A stretch of 64,000 bases of DNA from assembly GCF_000711235.1 (NCBI RefSeq), contig NZ_JOMI01000004.1:186001-250000 (forward strand), in the 5' to 3' direction. This stretch comes from Prevotella sp. 10(H) (GTDB taxonomy: Bacteria; Bacteroidota; Bacteroidia; Bacteroidales; Dysgonomonadaceae). The notes under the pieces are model-generated. The model did not search any database. It saw nothing but the letters and a program-made list of their open reading frames with translations, and was not told where the DNA came from. The translations under genes and the position numbers were made by a program. Positions 26,661 to 34,793 of the stretch are shown here, one piece after another. The stretch's first letter is position 1. The number at the start of each line of letters is the position of its first letter.

Positions 26661-27543
26661 ACTCATCAACCATATCATCAATGAGTTTTGCAGCTCTTTC
26701 AATATTTCCTTTGTATATTAATTTACTTTCCTTGTCAAAAATAAGAACAGTAGGAAAAACTTCTACTCCAATACCTTCTTTTAATACTGAATTTTCAATA
26801 TCAATTGATAAAGCAGGAAGAGAATATCCATTTTCACTTAAGATACGAGCTCCTGTTTGGACTGACTCATCTCTGTCTTCCATACGGCAGTGAAGTGAAT
26901 ATATTTTAATAAGTGAGTTGTCCTTATATTTGTCATATGTTTCCTGTACATAAGGAAGTTCCTGATAACATACTCCACAAAAGCTATGCCAGCAGTCTAA
27001 AAGAAGGTATCTGCCTCTAAAATCCTTAATTGAAAGGGTATCGCTGTCTGTATTGTTGAATGTCAGATTATAATCAGTATCGTCCGTTACTTTTCCTGTA
27101 AAAGTATGAAAGTTTATTTTATGCAACCACATCTCATATCCCGGAATTGACAACCAGGCAGCAACCAATAGACTGAGTACGGTTAATGTAATTTTGAAAT
27201 ATATTTTTTTGATATAGAAACAACTAAAACCCAACAAAATACCTAGTAAATGGATAAAATATTCAGGTAAGGAGATTAATCTCGGTTCAAAATCTGCGGC
27301 ATGCATCGGCACGGTAACAATTGAAACACCAAGTAATATCGCTCCTAATATCTTTGCCGGTTTAATTTTTTCATTATACTTATATGTAATATAATAAGTA
27401 AAAGAATAATAAACCACAAAACCCACAATGGATGATAATAGAAATCCGGTAATCTCTCCAATTTCTATATATCCTCCTCTTAATGGAGATATTATGAGAA
27501 AGATCAAAAATGATAAAAGAAAAATTTTAACTAATGGTTTCAT
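26659..27543 (-). CDS. Membrane-anchored TlpA-like thiol-disulfide oxidoreductase (copy B)
   Basis: The frame opens with GTG at 27564, but that codon is part of an 11-bp hairpin; the ATG at 27543 (MKPLVKIFLLSFLIFLIISP) is the better start, giving 294 residues. About four membrane segments occupy residues 5-145. A periplasmic thioredoxin fold follows: strand YLLLDCWHSFCGVCYQELPY with the active site CGVC, and the cis-proline loop VEVFPTVLIFDKES. This is the AhpC/TSA-TlpA type, which reduces or reshuffles disulfides in exported proteins. It follows the second fulvocin C-related lipoprotein gene by about 120 nt, and copy A sits in the same relation to the first one. A dedicated role on the 8-cysteine partner is inference from this repeated pairing. 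Confidence 0.85.
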   Translation of the reverse strand: MKPLVKIFLLSFLIFLIISPLRGGYIEIGEITGFLLSSIVGFVVYYSFTYYITYKYNEKIKPAKILGAILLGVSIVTVPMHAADFEPRLISLPEYFIHLLGILLGFSCFYIKKIYFKITLTVLSLLVAAWLSIPGYEMWLHKINFHTFTGKVTDDTDYNLTFNNTDSDTLSIKDFRGRYLLLDCWHSFCGVCYQELPYVQETYDKYKDNSLIKIYSLHCRMEDRDESVQTGARILSENGYSLPALSIDIENSVLKEGIGVEVFPTVLIFDKESKLIYKGNIERAAKLIDDMVDE

Positions 27544-27562
27544 ACAATAATTTATATTTTTC

Positions 27563-27599
27563 ACAAGAGGTTGTCTGACAATTCAGAGCAACCTCTTGT
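27563..27599 (-). promoter_or_regulatory. Intercistronic hairpin between fulvocin-related B and TlpA B
   Basis: ACAAGAGGTTG (27563-27573) pairs perfectly with CAACCTCTTGT (27589-27599) around a 15-nt loop, 20 nt before the TlpA ATG. On the minus strand no T run follows, so it may set mRNA stability or partial attenuation rather than full termination. Confidence 0.6.
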
Positions 27600-27664
27600 A
27601 AGTGTTTTTTATTAATATTTCTAGAAACTCAGGTTTTAGTCTTTACTAAATGAGTAAATTTATT

Positions 27665-28345
27665 TTAACCCGGATAACATTCTCCGTCACATGGTGAATT
27701 CCAAAAAGCCCCGCATCCCTTTTTCTTTTCTCTACATGGATTTTTAGGATCAAGTCCTCCTTTGTAACACTTGAAACCAATCATATTTGAACATTTTGTA
27801 AAAACAGCATCATAATTACAGTCACAATCCTGTTCACCCATAGTCTTTAATGTCGTTGTCTTTTGAAAATCCACTTTCAAATCTCCCTCTGTATTTATCA
27901 AGAATCTCCCGTCAAAGATTAAAGCATATATAATCTTATCCGTCCAGCCGAGTTCCTCCCGCGCATACTCTATCCACTTATAGATGAAAATATTCTCTTC
28001 TTTAGTCGTTTCTGTACTAAAATTGATATTTCTACTGAGATAGTTTTGAATTTCTTTTAAATGAGCCTTCTCTTTCTCATTCCAATTTAATTTTAAAGCT
28101 TCATCCATTTTTTGCATCCAAAAATTCTTTTTCTGATCAGGGACAAAAGCTACATATGCAGCCCTTTGCAAGCCTACATCTACATTAAGCCACTCGCTAC
28201 GTGTCATTTTCCGGATATCATCCAGATTATCTTTTGCCCATTCATTTGCTTCCGGGTCACAGCTGTAATACTCGTCGTCTCCCGAACATGAGAACAAACC
28301 TAATCCACACAAGACAAGTAAAATACTTAATAATTTAACTTTCAT
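27665..28345 (-). CDS. Fulvocin C-related bacteriocin-like lipoprotein (copy B)
   Basis: A 226-residue lipoprotein (LCGLGLFSC, Cys20). Residues 21-65 (DDEYYSCDPEANEWAKDNLD, then DIRKMTRSEWLNVDV) are almost identical to copy A. The middle is helical and charged. The last ~55 residues hold eight cysteines (DCDC, KC, KC, PC, GCGAFW, SPCDGEC) and end in YPG. This C-terminal pattern is that of the Bacteroidetes proteins annotated as bacteriocin fulvocin C-related. Fulvocin C itself, from Myxococcus fulvus, is a 45-residue bacteriocin with eight Cys in four disulfides. Release of the C-terminus as an active peptide is inference. Its partner oxidoreductase gene follows. The upstream sequence contains a relic of the DUF1573 gene end. 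Confidence 0.75.
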   Translation of the reverse strand: MKVKLLSILLVLCGLGLFSCSGDDEYYSCDPEANEWAKDNLDDIRKMTRSEWLNVDVGLQRAAYVAFVPDQKKNFWMQKMDEALKLNWNEKEKAHLKEIQNYLSRNINFSTETTKEENIFIYKWIEYAREELGWTDKIIYALIFDGRFLINTEGDLKVDFQKTTTLKTMGEQDCDCNYDAVFTKCSNMIGFKCYKGGLDPKNPCREKKKGCGAFWNSPCDGECYPG

Positions 28346-28383
28346 AAATTAATGTTTTTAATTAATAATAAATTAATACTGAA

Positions 28384-28446
28384 AAGGAATATCTCTTATT
28401 CCTTCATTTTTTAATTTCGCCCGTTTTGTGTAGTAGTTTCATAGCA
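28384..28446 (-). pseudogene. Relic of the DUF1573 gene end plus conserved hairpin
   Basis: On the minus strand 28446-28404 encodes KLLHKTGEIKK and a TGA stop, matching the true DUF1573 C-terminus LLRVTGEIKK at 30103. It is followed by the same hairpin (AAGGAATA/TATTCCTT, here 28384-28404) and the same leader as before copy A. It shows that a unit consisting of the DUF1573 gene end, the lipoprotein and the oxidoreductase was duplicated in tandem. Confidence 0.75.
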
Positions 28447-28461
28447 TTCCTATAAATCTAT

Positions 28462-29346
28462 TTATCTGTCCATTGTCAATTTATTAATCAATTTTTCCGC
28501 TCCATCTATATCACCCCTATAGATAAGTTTACTATTTTTATCGAAAATAAGAACAGTAGGGTATGATTTTACTCCTATTTCTTTCAATATAGTATCATAT
28601 ATATTAACTGACAAAGAAGGTAAATCAAAGCCTTTCATTCTTAATATTTCATTTCCTGTCGAAACATTCTCATTATAGCTTTCTATGCGTGAATGACAGG
28701 AATAAATAGAAATAGTCCCATCGTTTTTGTACTTATTATATAATTGTTGTACTTTTGGAAATTCTTCGTAACACCCATTACAATATGTAAACCAACAATC
28801 CACAATCAAATATTTTCCTTTAAATTCGTTTATTGAAACTTTGGTATTATTAGCAATATCAAAAGTCAAATTATATATATTATCATCTGAAACTTTCCCC
28901 CGAAAAGTTCCATATGCCAGTTTGTAATTCCAAAAATTATATCCGATCGTCGATAGCCATAAGCAAACATTAAGGCTGATTATCGTGAACCAGACCCTAG
29001 ATTTTTTAGTCTTTATTTGAGAACATAAAAAAGCGAGTAAAATACTCAAAATCCTTATAATATATTCTAAAAAAGATGTTGAATTATGTTTCAGATCAAA
29101 AATATAAAGTGGTAAAGAAAATATTGAGGCTCCTAAAAATATACTAATAATAATTAAAAGCTTCGGTATTTTATCTTCATATCTGATAATCAACACTAAA
29201 GTAATGAAATAATAGCCTATCATTCCAACTATAGAAGAGGTCTGTACTCCTTGAAGATTACAAAAAGTTATAATTTCCCCTCTAAAAGGAGAAATTAATA
29301 TGAAGAAAAGTAATGATAATAAGAATATTATTAATACTTTTCTCAT
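28462..29346 (-). CDS. Membrane-anchored TlpA-like thiol-disulfide oxidoreductase (copy A)
   Basis: The frame extends to 29442 inside the upstream gene, but the ATG at 29346 (MRKVLIIFLLSLLFFILISP) aligns with copy B and gives 294 residues. Its layout is the same: about four membrane segments, then a periplasmic thioredoxin domain with active site CNGC (YLIVDCWFTYCNGCYEEFP) and cis-proline VKSYPTVLIFDK. The XX pair of the CXXC differs from copy B (NG against GV), which would shift redox potential or partner choice. The start codon lies one base after the TAA of fulvocin-related copy A, so the two are translationally coupled. That tight pairing is the main reason to link the enzyme to the cysteine-rich lipoprotein. 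Confidence 0.85.
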   Translation of the reverse strand: MRKVLIIFLLSLLFFILISPFRGEIITFCNLQGVQTSSIVGMIGYYFITLVLIIRYEDKIPKLLIIISIFLGASIFSLPLYIFDLKHNSTSFLEYIIRILSILLAFLCSQIKTKKSRVWFTIISLNVCLWLSTIGYNFWNYKLAYGTFRGKVSDDNIYNLTFDIANNTKVSINEFKGKYLIVDCWFTYCNGCYEEFPKVQQLYNKYKNDGTISIYSCHSRIESYNENVSTGNEILRMKGFDLPSLSVNIYDTILKEIGVKSYPTVLIFDKNSKLIYRGDIDGAEKLINKLTMDR

Positions 29347-29347
29347 T

Positions 29348-30055
29348 TTATAGGCCAAATAAAGGATAACATCTTCCATCACAATCAGTTTGCCAGGCCC
29401 AACTACACCCTTTTTTACCTTTACATATAGAGACTTGAACACCCATACATTGTTTATTATTATTTTTGTTACAACTTTCGGGCTGCCCTATTGTAGGATT
29501 AGTTAGACAATCACATTTGGAAGATTCACTATAAAACTTAAGCCTTTTTGTAGAGATTTGTGCAATTTCCATATTTCCTTCTTTGTCTAATAGTTTATAT
29601 CCTTCCATATACATTGACGAAATAAGATTATCATTCCATCCAAGCCTATCTTTAGCAAATTCGGACCATTTATAAAAGAATATATCTGCTTCCTTTAATA
29701 TTTGCTCTGAAGGTATATCATCGTCAAAAAAATCAAGATTATTATTGAAGAAATTATATGCTTTTTTCAAATGTTCTGCTTCCATATCAGACCAACCCAA
29801 AGCCATTATTTCATTTGTTTTTTCTAACCAGAAAACTTGTTTCTGTTTTGCTGTAAACGCTAGATATGCTACCTTTTGAAGATCCACATCTACATTAAGC
29901 CACTCGCTACGGGTCATTTTCCGGATATCATCCAGATTATCTTTTGCCCATTCATTTGCTTCCGGATCACAGCTGTAATACTCATCGTCTCCCGAACATG
30001 AGAACAAACCGAATCCACACAGGACAATAAAAATACTTAACAATTTAATTTTCAT
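29348..30055 (-). CDS. Fulvocin C-related bacteriocin-like lipoprotein (copy A)
   Basis: A 235-residue lipoprotein (LCGFGLFSC, Cys20). The first ~65 residues match copy B with few changes, even at DNA level. From about residue 66 on the sequence diverges strongly. The C-terminal ~58 residues again carry eight cysteines (KCDC, SC, QC, IC, GC, DC, RC) with the GC-x-W-x-(8)-CDG-x-CYP ending shared with copy B. Length and cysteine count match the fulvocin C-related family. The stop codon is one base from the oxidoreductase start. It is preceded by the DUF1573 gene and the 21-bp conserved hairpin. Whether it is a toxin precursor, a signal or a structural lipoprotein is unknown. Confidence 0.75.
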   Translation of the reverse strand: MKIKLLSIFIVLCGFGLFSCSGDDEYYSCDPEANEWAKDNLDDIRKMTRSEWLNVDVDLQKVAYLAFTAKQKQVFWLEKTNEIMALGWSDMEAEHLKKAYNFFNNNLDFFDDDIPSEQILKEADIFFYKWSEFAKDRLGWNDNLISSMYMEGYKLLDKEGNMEIAQISTKRLKFYSESSKCDCLTNPTIGQPESCNKNNNKQCMGVQVSICKGKKGCSWAWQTDCDGRCYPLFGL

Positions 30056-30082
30056 AAATTAATGTTTTGAATTAATACAGAA

Positions 30083-30103
30083 AAGGAATATTTCTTATTC
30101 CTT
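30083..30103 (-). promoter_or_regulatory. Intercistronic hairpin between DUF1573 and fulvocin-related A
   Basis: AAGGAATA (30083-30090) pairs perfectly with TATTCCTT (30096-30103) around 5 nt; on the minus strand it is followed by TTCTGTATT. The same hairpin precedes copy B, so it has been kept through duplication. It overlaps the DUF1573 stop codon. Confidence 0.6.
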
Positions 30104-30552
30104 CATTTTTTGATTTCTCCCGTTACGCGTAGTAGTTCAACATCATTTTCGGCATTCGATTTTACATATACATTTTTAGTGAAGTGCCCTGTAAGCTGTT
30201 TTGTATCCAATGATACATTTACAATTCCTCTTTCCCCTTTTAGGATAGGCTTATCGGGTATCTTAGTGGAAACACATCCACACGAAGCATCTGCCTTAGT
30301 AATAATCAAAGGCTTTTCATTCCGGTTGATAAAGACAAACTCTTTGGATATGAATTCATTGTCTTTATCATTAGCGTTTACTGAGCCAAAATCATATTCA
30401 TCTTCTTCAAATAGAATGAGGAAACCATTTTTAGCAATTTTCTTTTCTTTAGCTATTTCTTCATTTTCCTTTACTGACTTGTTGCTACAGGAAAGAAAAC
30501 TCAGAATAAGAAAAGCCATAAATACAATTCTAATAATTCTACTTTTTTCCAT
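30103..30552 (-). CDS. DUF1573-domain lipoprotein
   Basis: The frame opens at 30573, overlapping the end of the previous gene by 10 nt; the ATG at 30552 (MEKSRIIRIVFMAFLILSFL, then SC, Cys22) is 11 nt past that stop and is preferred, giving 149 residues. The domain is DUF1573, an Ig-like/HYDIN-type sandwich (YDFGSVNANDKDNEFISKEF, NRNEKPLIITKADASCGCVS, VSLDTKQLTGHFTKNVYVKS). The conserved SCGC cysteine pair is present. DUF1573 proteins are common beside TlpA-like and MauE-like genes and small cysteine-rich exported proteins in Bacteroidetes; their role is unknown. Here the gene sits between the transglutaminase-like gene and the first lipoprotein/oxidoreductase unit. Confidence 0.85.
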   Translation of the reverse strand: MEKSRIIRIVFMAFLILSFLSCSNKSVKENEEIAKEKKIAKNGFLILFEEDEYDFGSVNANDKDNEFISKEFVFINRNEKPLIITKADASCGCVSTKIPDKPILKGERGIVNVSLDTKQLTGHFTKNVYVKSNAENDVELLRVTGEIKK

Positions 30553-30563
30553 AATTATACCAT

Positions 30564-32501
30564 TTACCACCATATTTGTTTATTATTTTCATAAGTAAAA
30601 ATCCGTTCTTCCTTTCCTTTTGTATGGTTGCGAAGCAGAAAGAGTGCATTTGTGGGGCAATTCTCATATTCTATGTAAAAATCTTGGGCTGTTTTCTTAC
30701 CCATTGATACCCATGCATCTTTGCCCCAATACAATAGTTCATATTCATTTTCCGGTTCTACGCAGTTACCATCGCCCCTTGCTATACACACAATCCTGTT
30801 AATAGATACAGGTTCTCCAAAATCCATTCCCACCCAGGCACCAGATGTACTAGGCGATTCGAAGAATGTCAATAGAGTTTTATCAAATGCCAATTCTTTT
30901 TTATCTGATTCGTTTCCAATGGCCCGTCCATACGTAGGTTTAACTGAATCTTTCTCGAAAAAGGCCAGTTCAGCTATGCTGCAAAAACTCCAATCAGAAG
31001 AAAAATATCTCCAATAGCGATAAGTGAGACTGTCGCCTGACAACCGGATATCTTCCACCTGTGTAGCTTTGGGGATTGTATGAACAGATCTTAAATCCTG
31101 AAAGAGAGAATCATTAGAAGCTTGTAATTTCGCACCTACCATACGTTTTCCTCCAAAGTCGGTATAAGTAAGCTGCGGATATTTTCTATATAGCTTTAAT
31201 GTTTGTTTATGAAGTGTATCGGCAATAAGTTCTTTTGTATCTCCTTTTGCAGTAATAATAAAAGGTACGGCAGCAGCCTCAATTCCTTTCACAGTATAAT
31301 ATACCGGTAAATAAGCGATATCCCGTCCCATATTATTAAAGGTTACGGTATTCCCTTTACATCTGCCCCAATGTATTGGTTGCCATTGCTTGTTGTCAAA
31401 TACAGTGAGATATGCATAAGAATGTTTATTCTTGTTATCGATATTTATAGTCACATTCCGTGTTGCCATATATTCAGGAGTGACATCTTTAATAAAGGGA
31501 AGATCAAATACGGAAGGAATAAATTTTTCACTTTCATGTATATCTTCTATTTCCTTATTTATAGCATATGTTCTCCGAAAAACTTTTGCCATTTTATGAT
31601 CTTCTTTGTGTAATGTTCCGGGACTGGACATCGCGCCTTCAAAAACCATATGTTTACCAAAATTATTTAGCAAGACATTCCATGAATGCCCTTTGCTTTG
31701 AAACGGCCATTGGGGCGTAAAGTCTATGGCGGTCGGTATTCCCTTAGCCCGCATGACGGATAAGGCCAGAATGGAATATTCATCACATGTGCCATATGGT
31801 ACTTTTGTTAAGGTATTCATTTTTAATATAGGATAGCCATCTACTGATTTTAGATGGGGACGTATTTCGTGAGATAAATCGTTGTTGACACAGCCACATG
31901 CCAAATATGCCATATTTTTATGCTGGTCGCAATATATTTCACTCACTGTTTTTTCACAATATCCGGAGAAATACTCTTTCCAGTTATCCAGGATTTGACC
32001 TTCGGTAATTTTATAGGGTAATATATATTCACAAAACTCATCAAAGTTTATATGTTTTGCCCAATTACCATCTTTCCACAGAGAGAAGGATTCTTCTATA
32101 TTTTTGATTAGATAATCTGCAGTTATAATCTCTATATCGGACACATAGCTTGGTTGAATATCCTTATATTTGTTATTAATTATCAGAAACAGTGAATCCC
32201 TTTTATCATGTTTGGGAAAATCATATAATTTTGCTAAAGAATCGATTTCATTATAATAAGCAATAATTGTTAATGTATCTTTAATAGATAAATGTCCCGG
32301 CATATTCTCAATAAGAAAGCAGGCTGCCTTATACTTCAAACTGTCTTCGATATTTTCACTGTAGTGTTTCAGTACCTTTTCTAGCTCTGGCTTATTTTCT
32401 TTTGCTTGTTTAATAGCATTTTCCAATCTGTTTTCTTTGAGTGAACAGGAGTAAAGGAATATTACAAAGGAGAGTAATATCAGATAGATTTTGTTGGGCA
32501 T
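30564..32501 (-). CDS. Transglutaminase-like lipoprotein with C-terminal discoidin-type domain
   Basis: A 645-residue lipoprotein (IFLYSC, Cys19). Residues about 220-290 form a transglutaminase-like core: Cys239 in VPYGTCDEYSILALSVMRA and His272 in SKGHSWNVLL; the usual third residue Asp appears as Glu288 (MVFEGA), so activity is plausible but not certain. Residues about 340-430 look like a beta-sandwich linker. The C-terminal ~160 residues (YRYWRYFSSDWSFCSIAELA, then GAWVGMDFGEPVSINRIVC) are an F5/8-type galactose-binding domain. It is the first gene of the accessory operon, behind a good -7 box. A cysteine-protease or amidase role on partner proteins or peptidoglycan would fit the fold; this is inference. 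Confidence 0.8.
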   Translation of the reverse strand: MPNKIYLILLSFVIFLYSCSLKENRLENAIKQAKENKPELEKVLKHYSENIEDSLKYKAACFLIENMPGHLSIKDTLTIIAYYNEIDSLAKLYDFPKHDKRDSLFLIINNKYKDIQPSYVSDIEIITADYLIKNIEESFSLWKDGNWAKHINFDEFCEYILPYKITEGQILDNWKEYFSGYCEKTVSEIYCDQHKNMAYLACGCVNNDLSHEIRPHLKSVDGYPILKMNTLTKVPYGTCDEYSILALSVMRAKGIPTAIDFTPQWPFQSKGHSWNVLLNNFGKHMVFEGAMSSPGTLHKEDHKMAKVFRRTYAINKEIEDIHESEKFIPSVFDLPFIKDVTPEYMATRNVTINIDNKNKHSYAYLTVFDNKQWQPIHWGRCKGNTVTFNNMGRDIAYLPVYYTVKGIEAAAVPFIITAKGDTKELIADTLHKQTLKLYRKYPQLTYTDFGGKRMVGAKLQASNDSLFQDLRSVHTIPKATQVEDIRLSGDSLTYRYWRYFSSDWSFCSIAELAFFEKDSVKPTYGRAIGNESDKKELAFDKTLLTFFESPSTSGAWVGMDFGEPVSINRIVCIARGDGNCVEPENEYELLYWGKDAWVSMGKKTAQDFYIEYENCPTNALFLLRNHTKGKEERIFTYENNKQIWW

Positions 32502-32575
32502 AATATAATGATTAGTATAATAGTCAGATTGATTACTTGTTAGTAAACGAGTAATACATTAAATCTTAACTAAAA

Positions 32576-32583
32576 CAAATTTA
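32576..32583 (-). promoter_or_regulatory. -7 promoter box of the fulvocin-related operon
   Basis: The minus strand reads TAAATTTG, an exact TAnnTTTG match, 75 nt before the ATG at 32501. No perfect -33 TTTG is present. Confidence 0.5.
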
Positions 32584-32723
32584 TGTAAATAGATATTAGG
32601 GATTAAACACAGATGTAGCAAATAATATAACAAATGCCGCAATTACGAGATATAATCTGTCTGTATTTGTTTCTCATAATCGGAATTATTACTTTAATTA
32701 TCACTCGGTATCATGTAGAAAAT

Positions 32724-32751
32724 AAAGCCGCACCCGAAGAGATGCGGCTTT
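32724..32751 (-). terminator. Terminator of the D-arabinan locus
   Basis: AAAGCCGCA pairs perfectly with TGCGGCTTT around 10 nt; on the minus strand the tail is ATTTTCT. It lies 34 nt past the GH97 stop. Confidence 0.85.
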
Positions 32752-32785
32752 AAGAACTCCAATAAATAATCTGATATTATATAAA

Positions 32786-34759
32786 TCACATAGGTTTAAA
32801 ACGAACTACCGCTCCCCCGTCAACAGCAAGTGGCAATTCCAAAATATCTTTAGCCGTCAATTGTTTTATTTCTTTCTTCAAATGATTCGGATTTGTTTCA
32901 GCATCGGGAGCATCGGTATATACTTCCGCTTTGTATGTTCCTGTACCCAAGAAATCAAGTTTAATATCCAATATCCGTCCTTTACTATTATTTATAACTC
33001 CCAGATACCATTCTCCATCTTTCTGTCGGGCAACTGCAACATACTCGCGTAATGATGCATCAGGTACGACAGTCTTATCCCATATTGTAGGCACATCTTT
33101 CAGAAAGTCAAATCCCGGCTGTCCTTCATATGCCTCGGGCGTATCGCAAACCATCCCCAGATAACTTTCCAACACTATATACATAGCCAGCATATGGCAG
33201 CGCGTACTGGTAACGAAAGGATTTACATATTGTATCTTAAACTCCGAACGGGGAAGAGCCCTGAATCCTCCTAAGTGATAATCAGCCGCTCCTGCCAGCA
33301 AACGGGTAAATGGCATATTGATATCATGATCGGCATTCACCTGTTCCGCATTCCATTTATATACTTCGTAGTTGAGTGTTCCTTCCCGGGTAAATTCATT
33401 GGGATAGGTACGGTGCAATCCTGAAGGTTTACTCGAGCCGTGAAACTGTATGTATAGCTTATGCTTTGCTGCTTTGGTCAGAATTTCTTCCTGAATAAGG
33501 ATCATCTCCTGATCATCCCTGTCCATAAAGTCTACCATCATGCCCTTTATACCCCACTCTTCAAATCTGGCGAATGCTTCGTCCAATTTAGGATACAATG
33601 CTCTCCAGTTGAGCCAGACATGGATGCCTACACTTTTACTTTTTGCATAATCGCAAATATATTTCATATTCAGCGGTGCAATCGGCTTCGTTATATCTAC
33701 CTCTGTACCAATAGTACCGAAGTTAAAGCCGTTATCGGTATACCACGGGGTTTCGGCATAACCATATATAGAATGATAATCGAGCCCGTTGCGGGAAGCA
33801 AAATCTATATAATACTTATTGGTTTCAAAGTTATTTCCCGGTGAAAATGTTGTATCGGGAACCACGTTGCCACTCCACCACGTAAAGGTAGTTTTTCCCG
33901 GTTTTATCCACGAAGTATCTTCTATTTTGCATGGTTCGTTGAGGTTGGTTAATATATCCGATTCTATCAATGCGCCAAGCCTGTCACTTATCATCAGTGT
34001 TCTCCAAGGAGACTTATGAGGCAATGCAGCTTCGACTTTTATGCGCGCATCTCCTAGTTTCGGCGATAATTTACCGTAAAGCATACCGTTTTCCTTGCTT
34101 AACATCATTCCTGCATAATCACGAACGGAAGCTTCGGTTATCGACATATAGATACCATAGCCAAAGCGGAATGTAGCCGGCATATCCATTAACTTGTTTT
34201 CTTCGATCCCCTTGTATTTTCCATATGTATATTCCCCTTCATGAGAAGATATAAATCCGGGTAAATGCAGCCGCAATACATCCGGATTACCTACCGCATT
34301 AAAGGTGGTGGCTTCGTTATATATTACATGTGAAGAACGTCCCTTTTGTTTCGGATATTCATAGCGGAAAGCTATACCGTCGTTAAACGCACGAACGACT
34401 AGATTGACCTGTCTCTTTAACTTATTAGTTTCTGTAAATGGAATGAGTACTTCATTACAATGGCTGTGTACTTTTCTCGATTTACCCACTATCAGTTCAT
34501 AGTCTTCTTTCAAAACCCGATGAACCGGTTTCGTTATTTTCAGGTTCTCACCCCACCATCCATCCGAAAATTCAATAGAAAGAGGCGAGTCTTTTATAAG
34601 CATAACTTTATCATAAGAAATGTTGTATTCCGGTTGTTTCGCTCCTAAACGCAGTTCAAATTTCAGTTTACCGTCAGGAGAGGCAAGTTTTACACTTTTT
34701 TGCGCCCAAATAGGGAAAGTAATAAATAATAAAAGTAAGATTGTCTGTATTTGTTTCAT
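32786..34759 (-). CDS. Glycoside hydrolase family 97, retaining type
   Basis: A 657-residue exported protein (signal MKQIQTILLLLFITFPIWA, then QKSVKLASPDGKLKF). The N-terminal beta-super-sandwich (to about 280) is followed by the catalytic TIM barrel and a C-terminal sandwich. GH97 divides into inverting enzymes with catalytic Glu and retaining enzymes with an Asp nucleophile. Here the strand reads GMMVDFMDRDDQ with Asp410 in the nucleophile place, so it belongs to the retaining group, which includes alpha-galactosidase and beta-L-arabinopyranosidase of Bacteroides. It is the last gene of the locus, 34 nt after the kinase gene, before a strong terminator. In a D-arabinan locus it may remove side sugars or caps; the substrate is not visible. 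Confidence 0.9.
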   Translation of the reverse strand: MKQIQTILLLLFITFPIWAQKSVKLASPDGKLKFELRLGAKQPEYNISYDKVMLIKDSPLSIEFSDGWWGENLKITKPVHRVLKEDYELIVGKSRKVHSHCNEVLIPFTETNKLKRQVNLVVRAFNDGIAFRYEYPKQKGRSSHVIYNEATTFNAVGNPDVLRLHLPGFISSHEGEYTYGKYKGIEENKLMDMPATFRFGYGIYMSITEASVRDYAGMMLSKENGMLYGKLSPKLGDARIKVEAALPHKSPWRTLMISDRLGALIESDILTNLNEPCKIEDTSWIKPGKTTFTWWSGNVVPDTTFSPGNNFETNKYYIDFASRNGLDYHSIYGYAETPWYTDNGFNFGTIGTEVDITKPIAPLNMKYICDYAKSKSVGIHVWLNWRALYPKLDEAFARFEEWGIKGMMVDFMDRDDQEMILIQEEILTKAAKHKLYIQFHGSSKPSGLHRTYPNEFTREGTLNYEVYKWNAEQVNADHDINMPFTRLLAGAADYHLGGFRALPRSEFKIQYVNPFVTSTRCHMLAMYIVLESYLGMVCDTPEAYEGQPGFDFLKDVPTIWDKTVVPDASLREYVAVARQKDGEWYLGVINNSKGRILDIKLDFLGTGTYKAEVYTDAPDAETNPNHLKKEIKQLTAKDILELPLAVDGGAVVRFKPM

Positions 34760-34793
34760 CTTATATTAGATTTGTGTGAGATATGAGTTTTTC

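Noticed and set aside
32634-32753. Plus-strand ORF of 39 codons with one hydrophobic helix
   Set aside because: Its end lies in the terminator stem of the GH97 operon and it has no promoter box; probably chance, though a small membrane peptide cannot be excluded.
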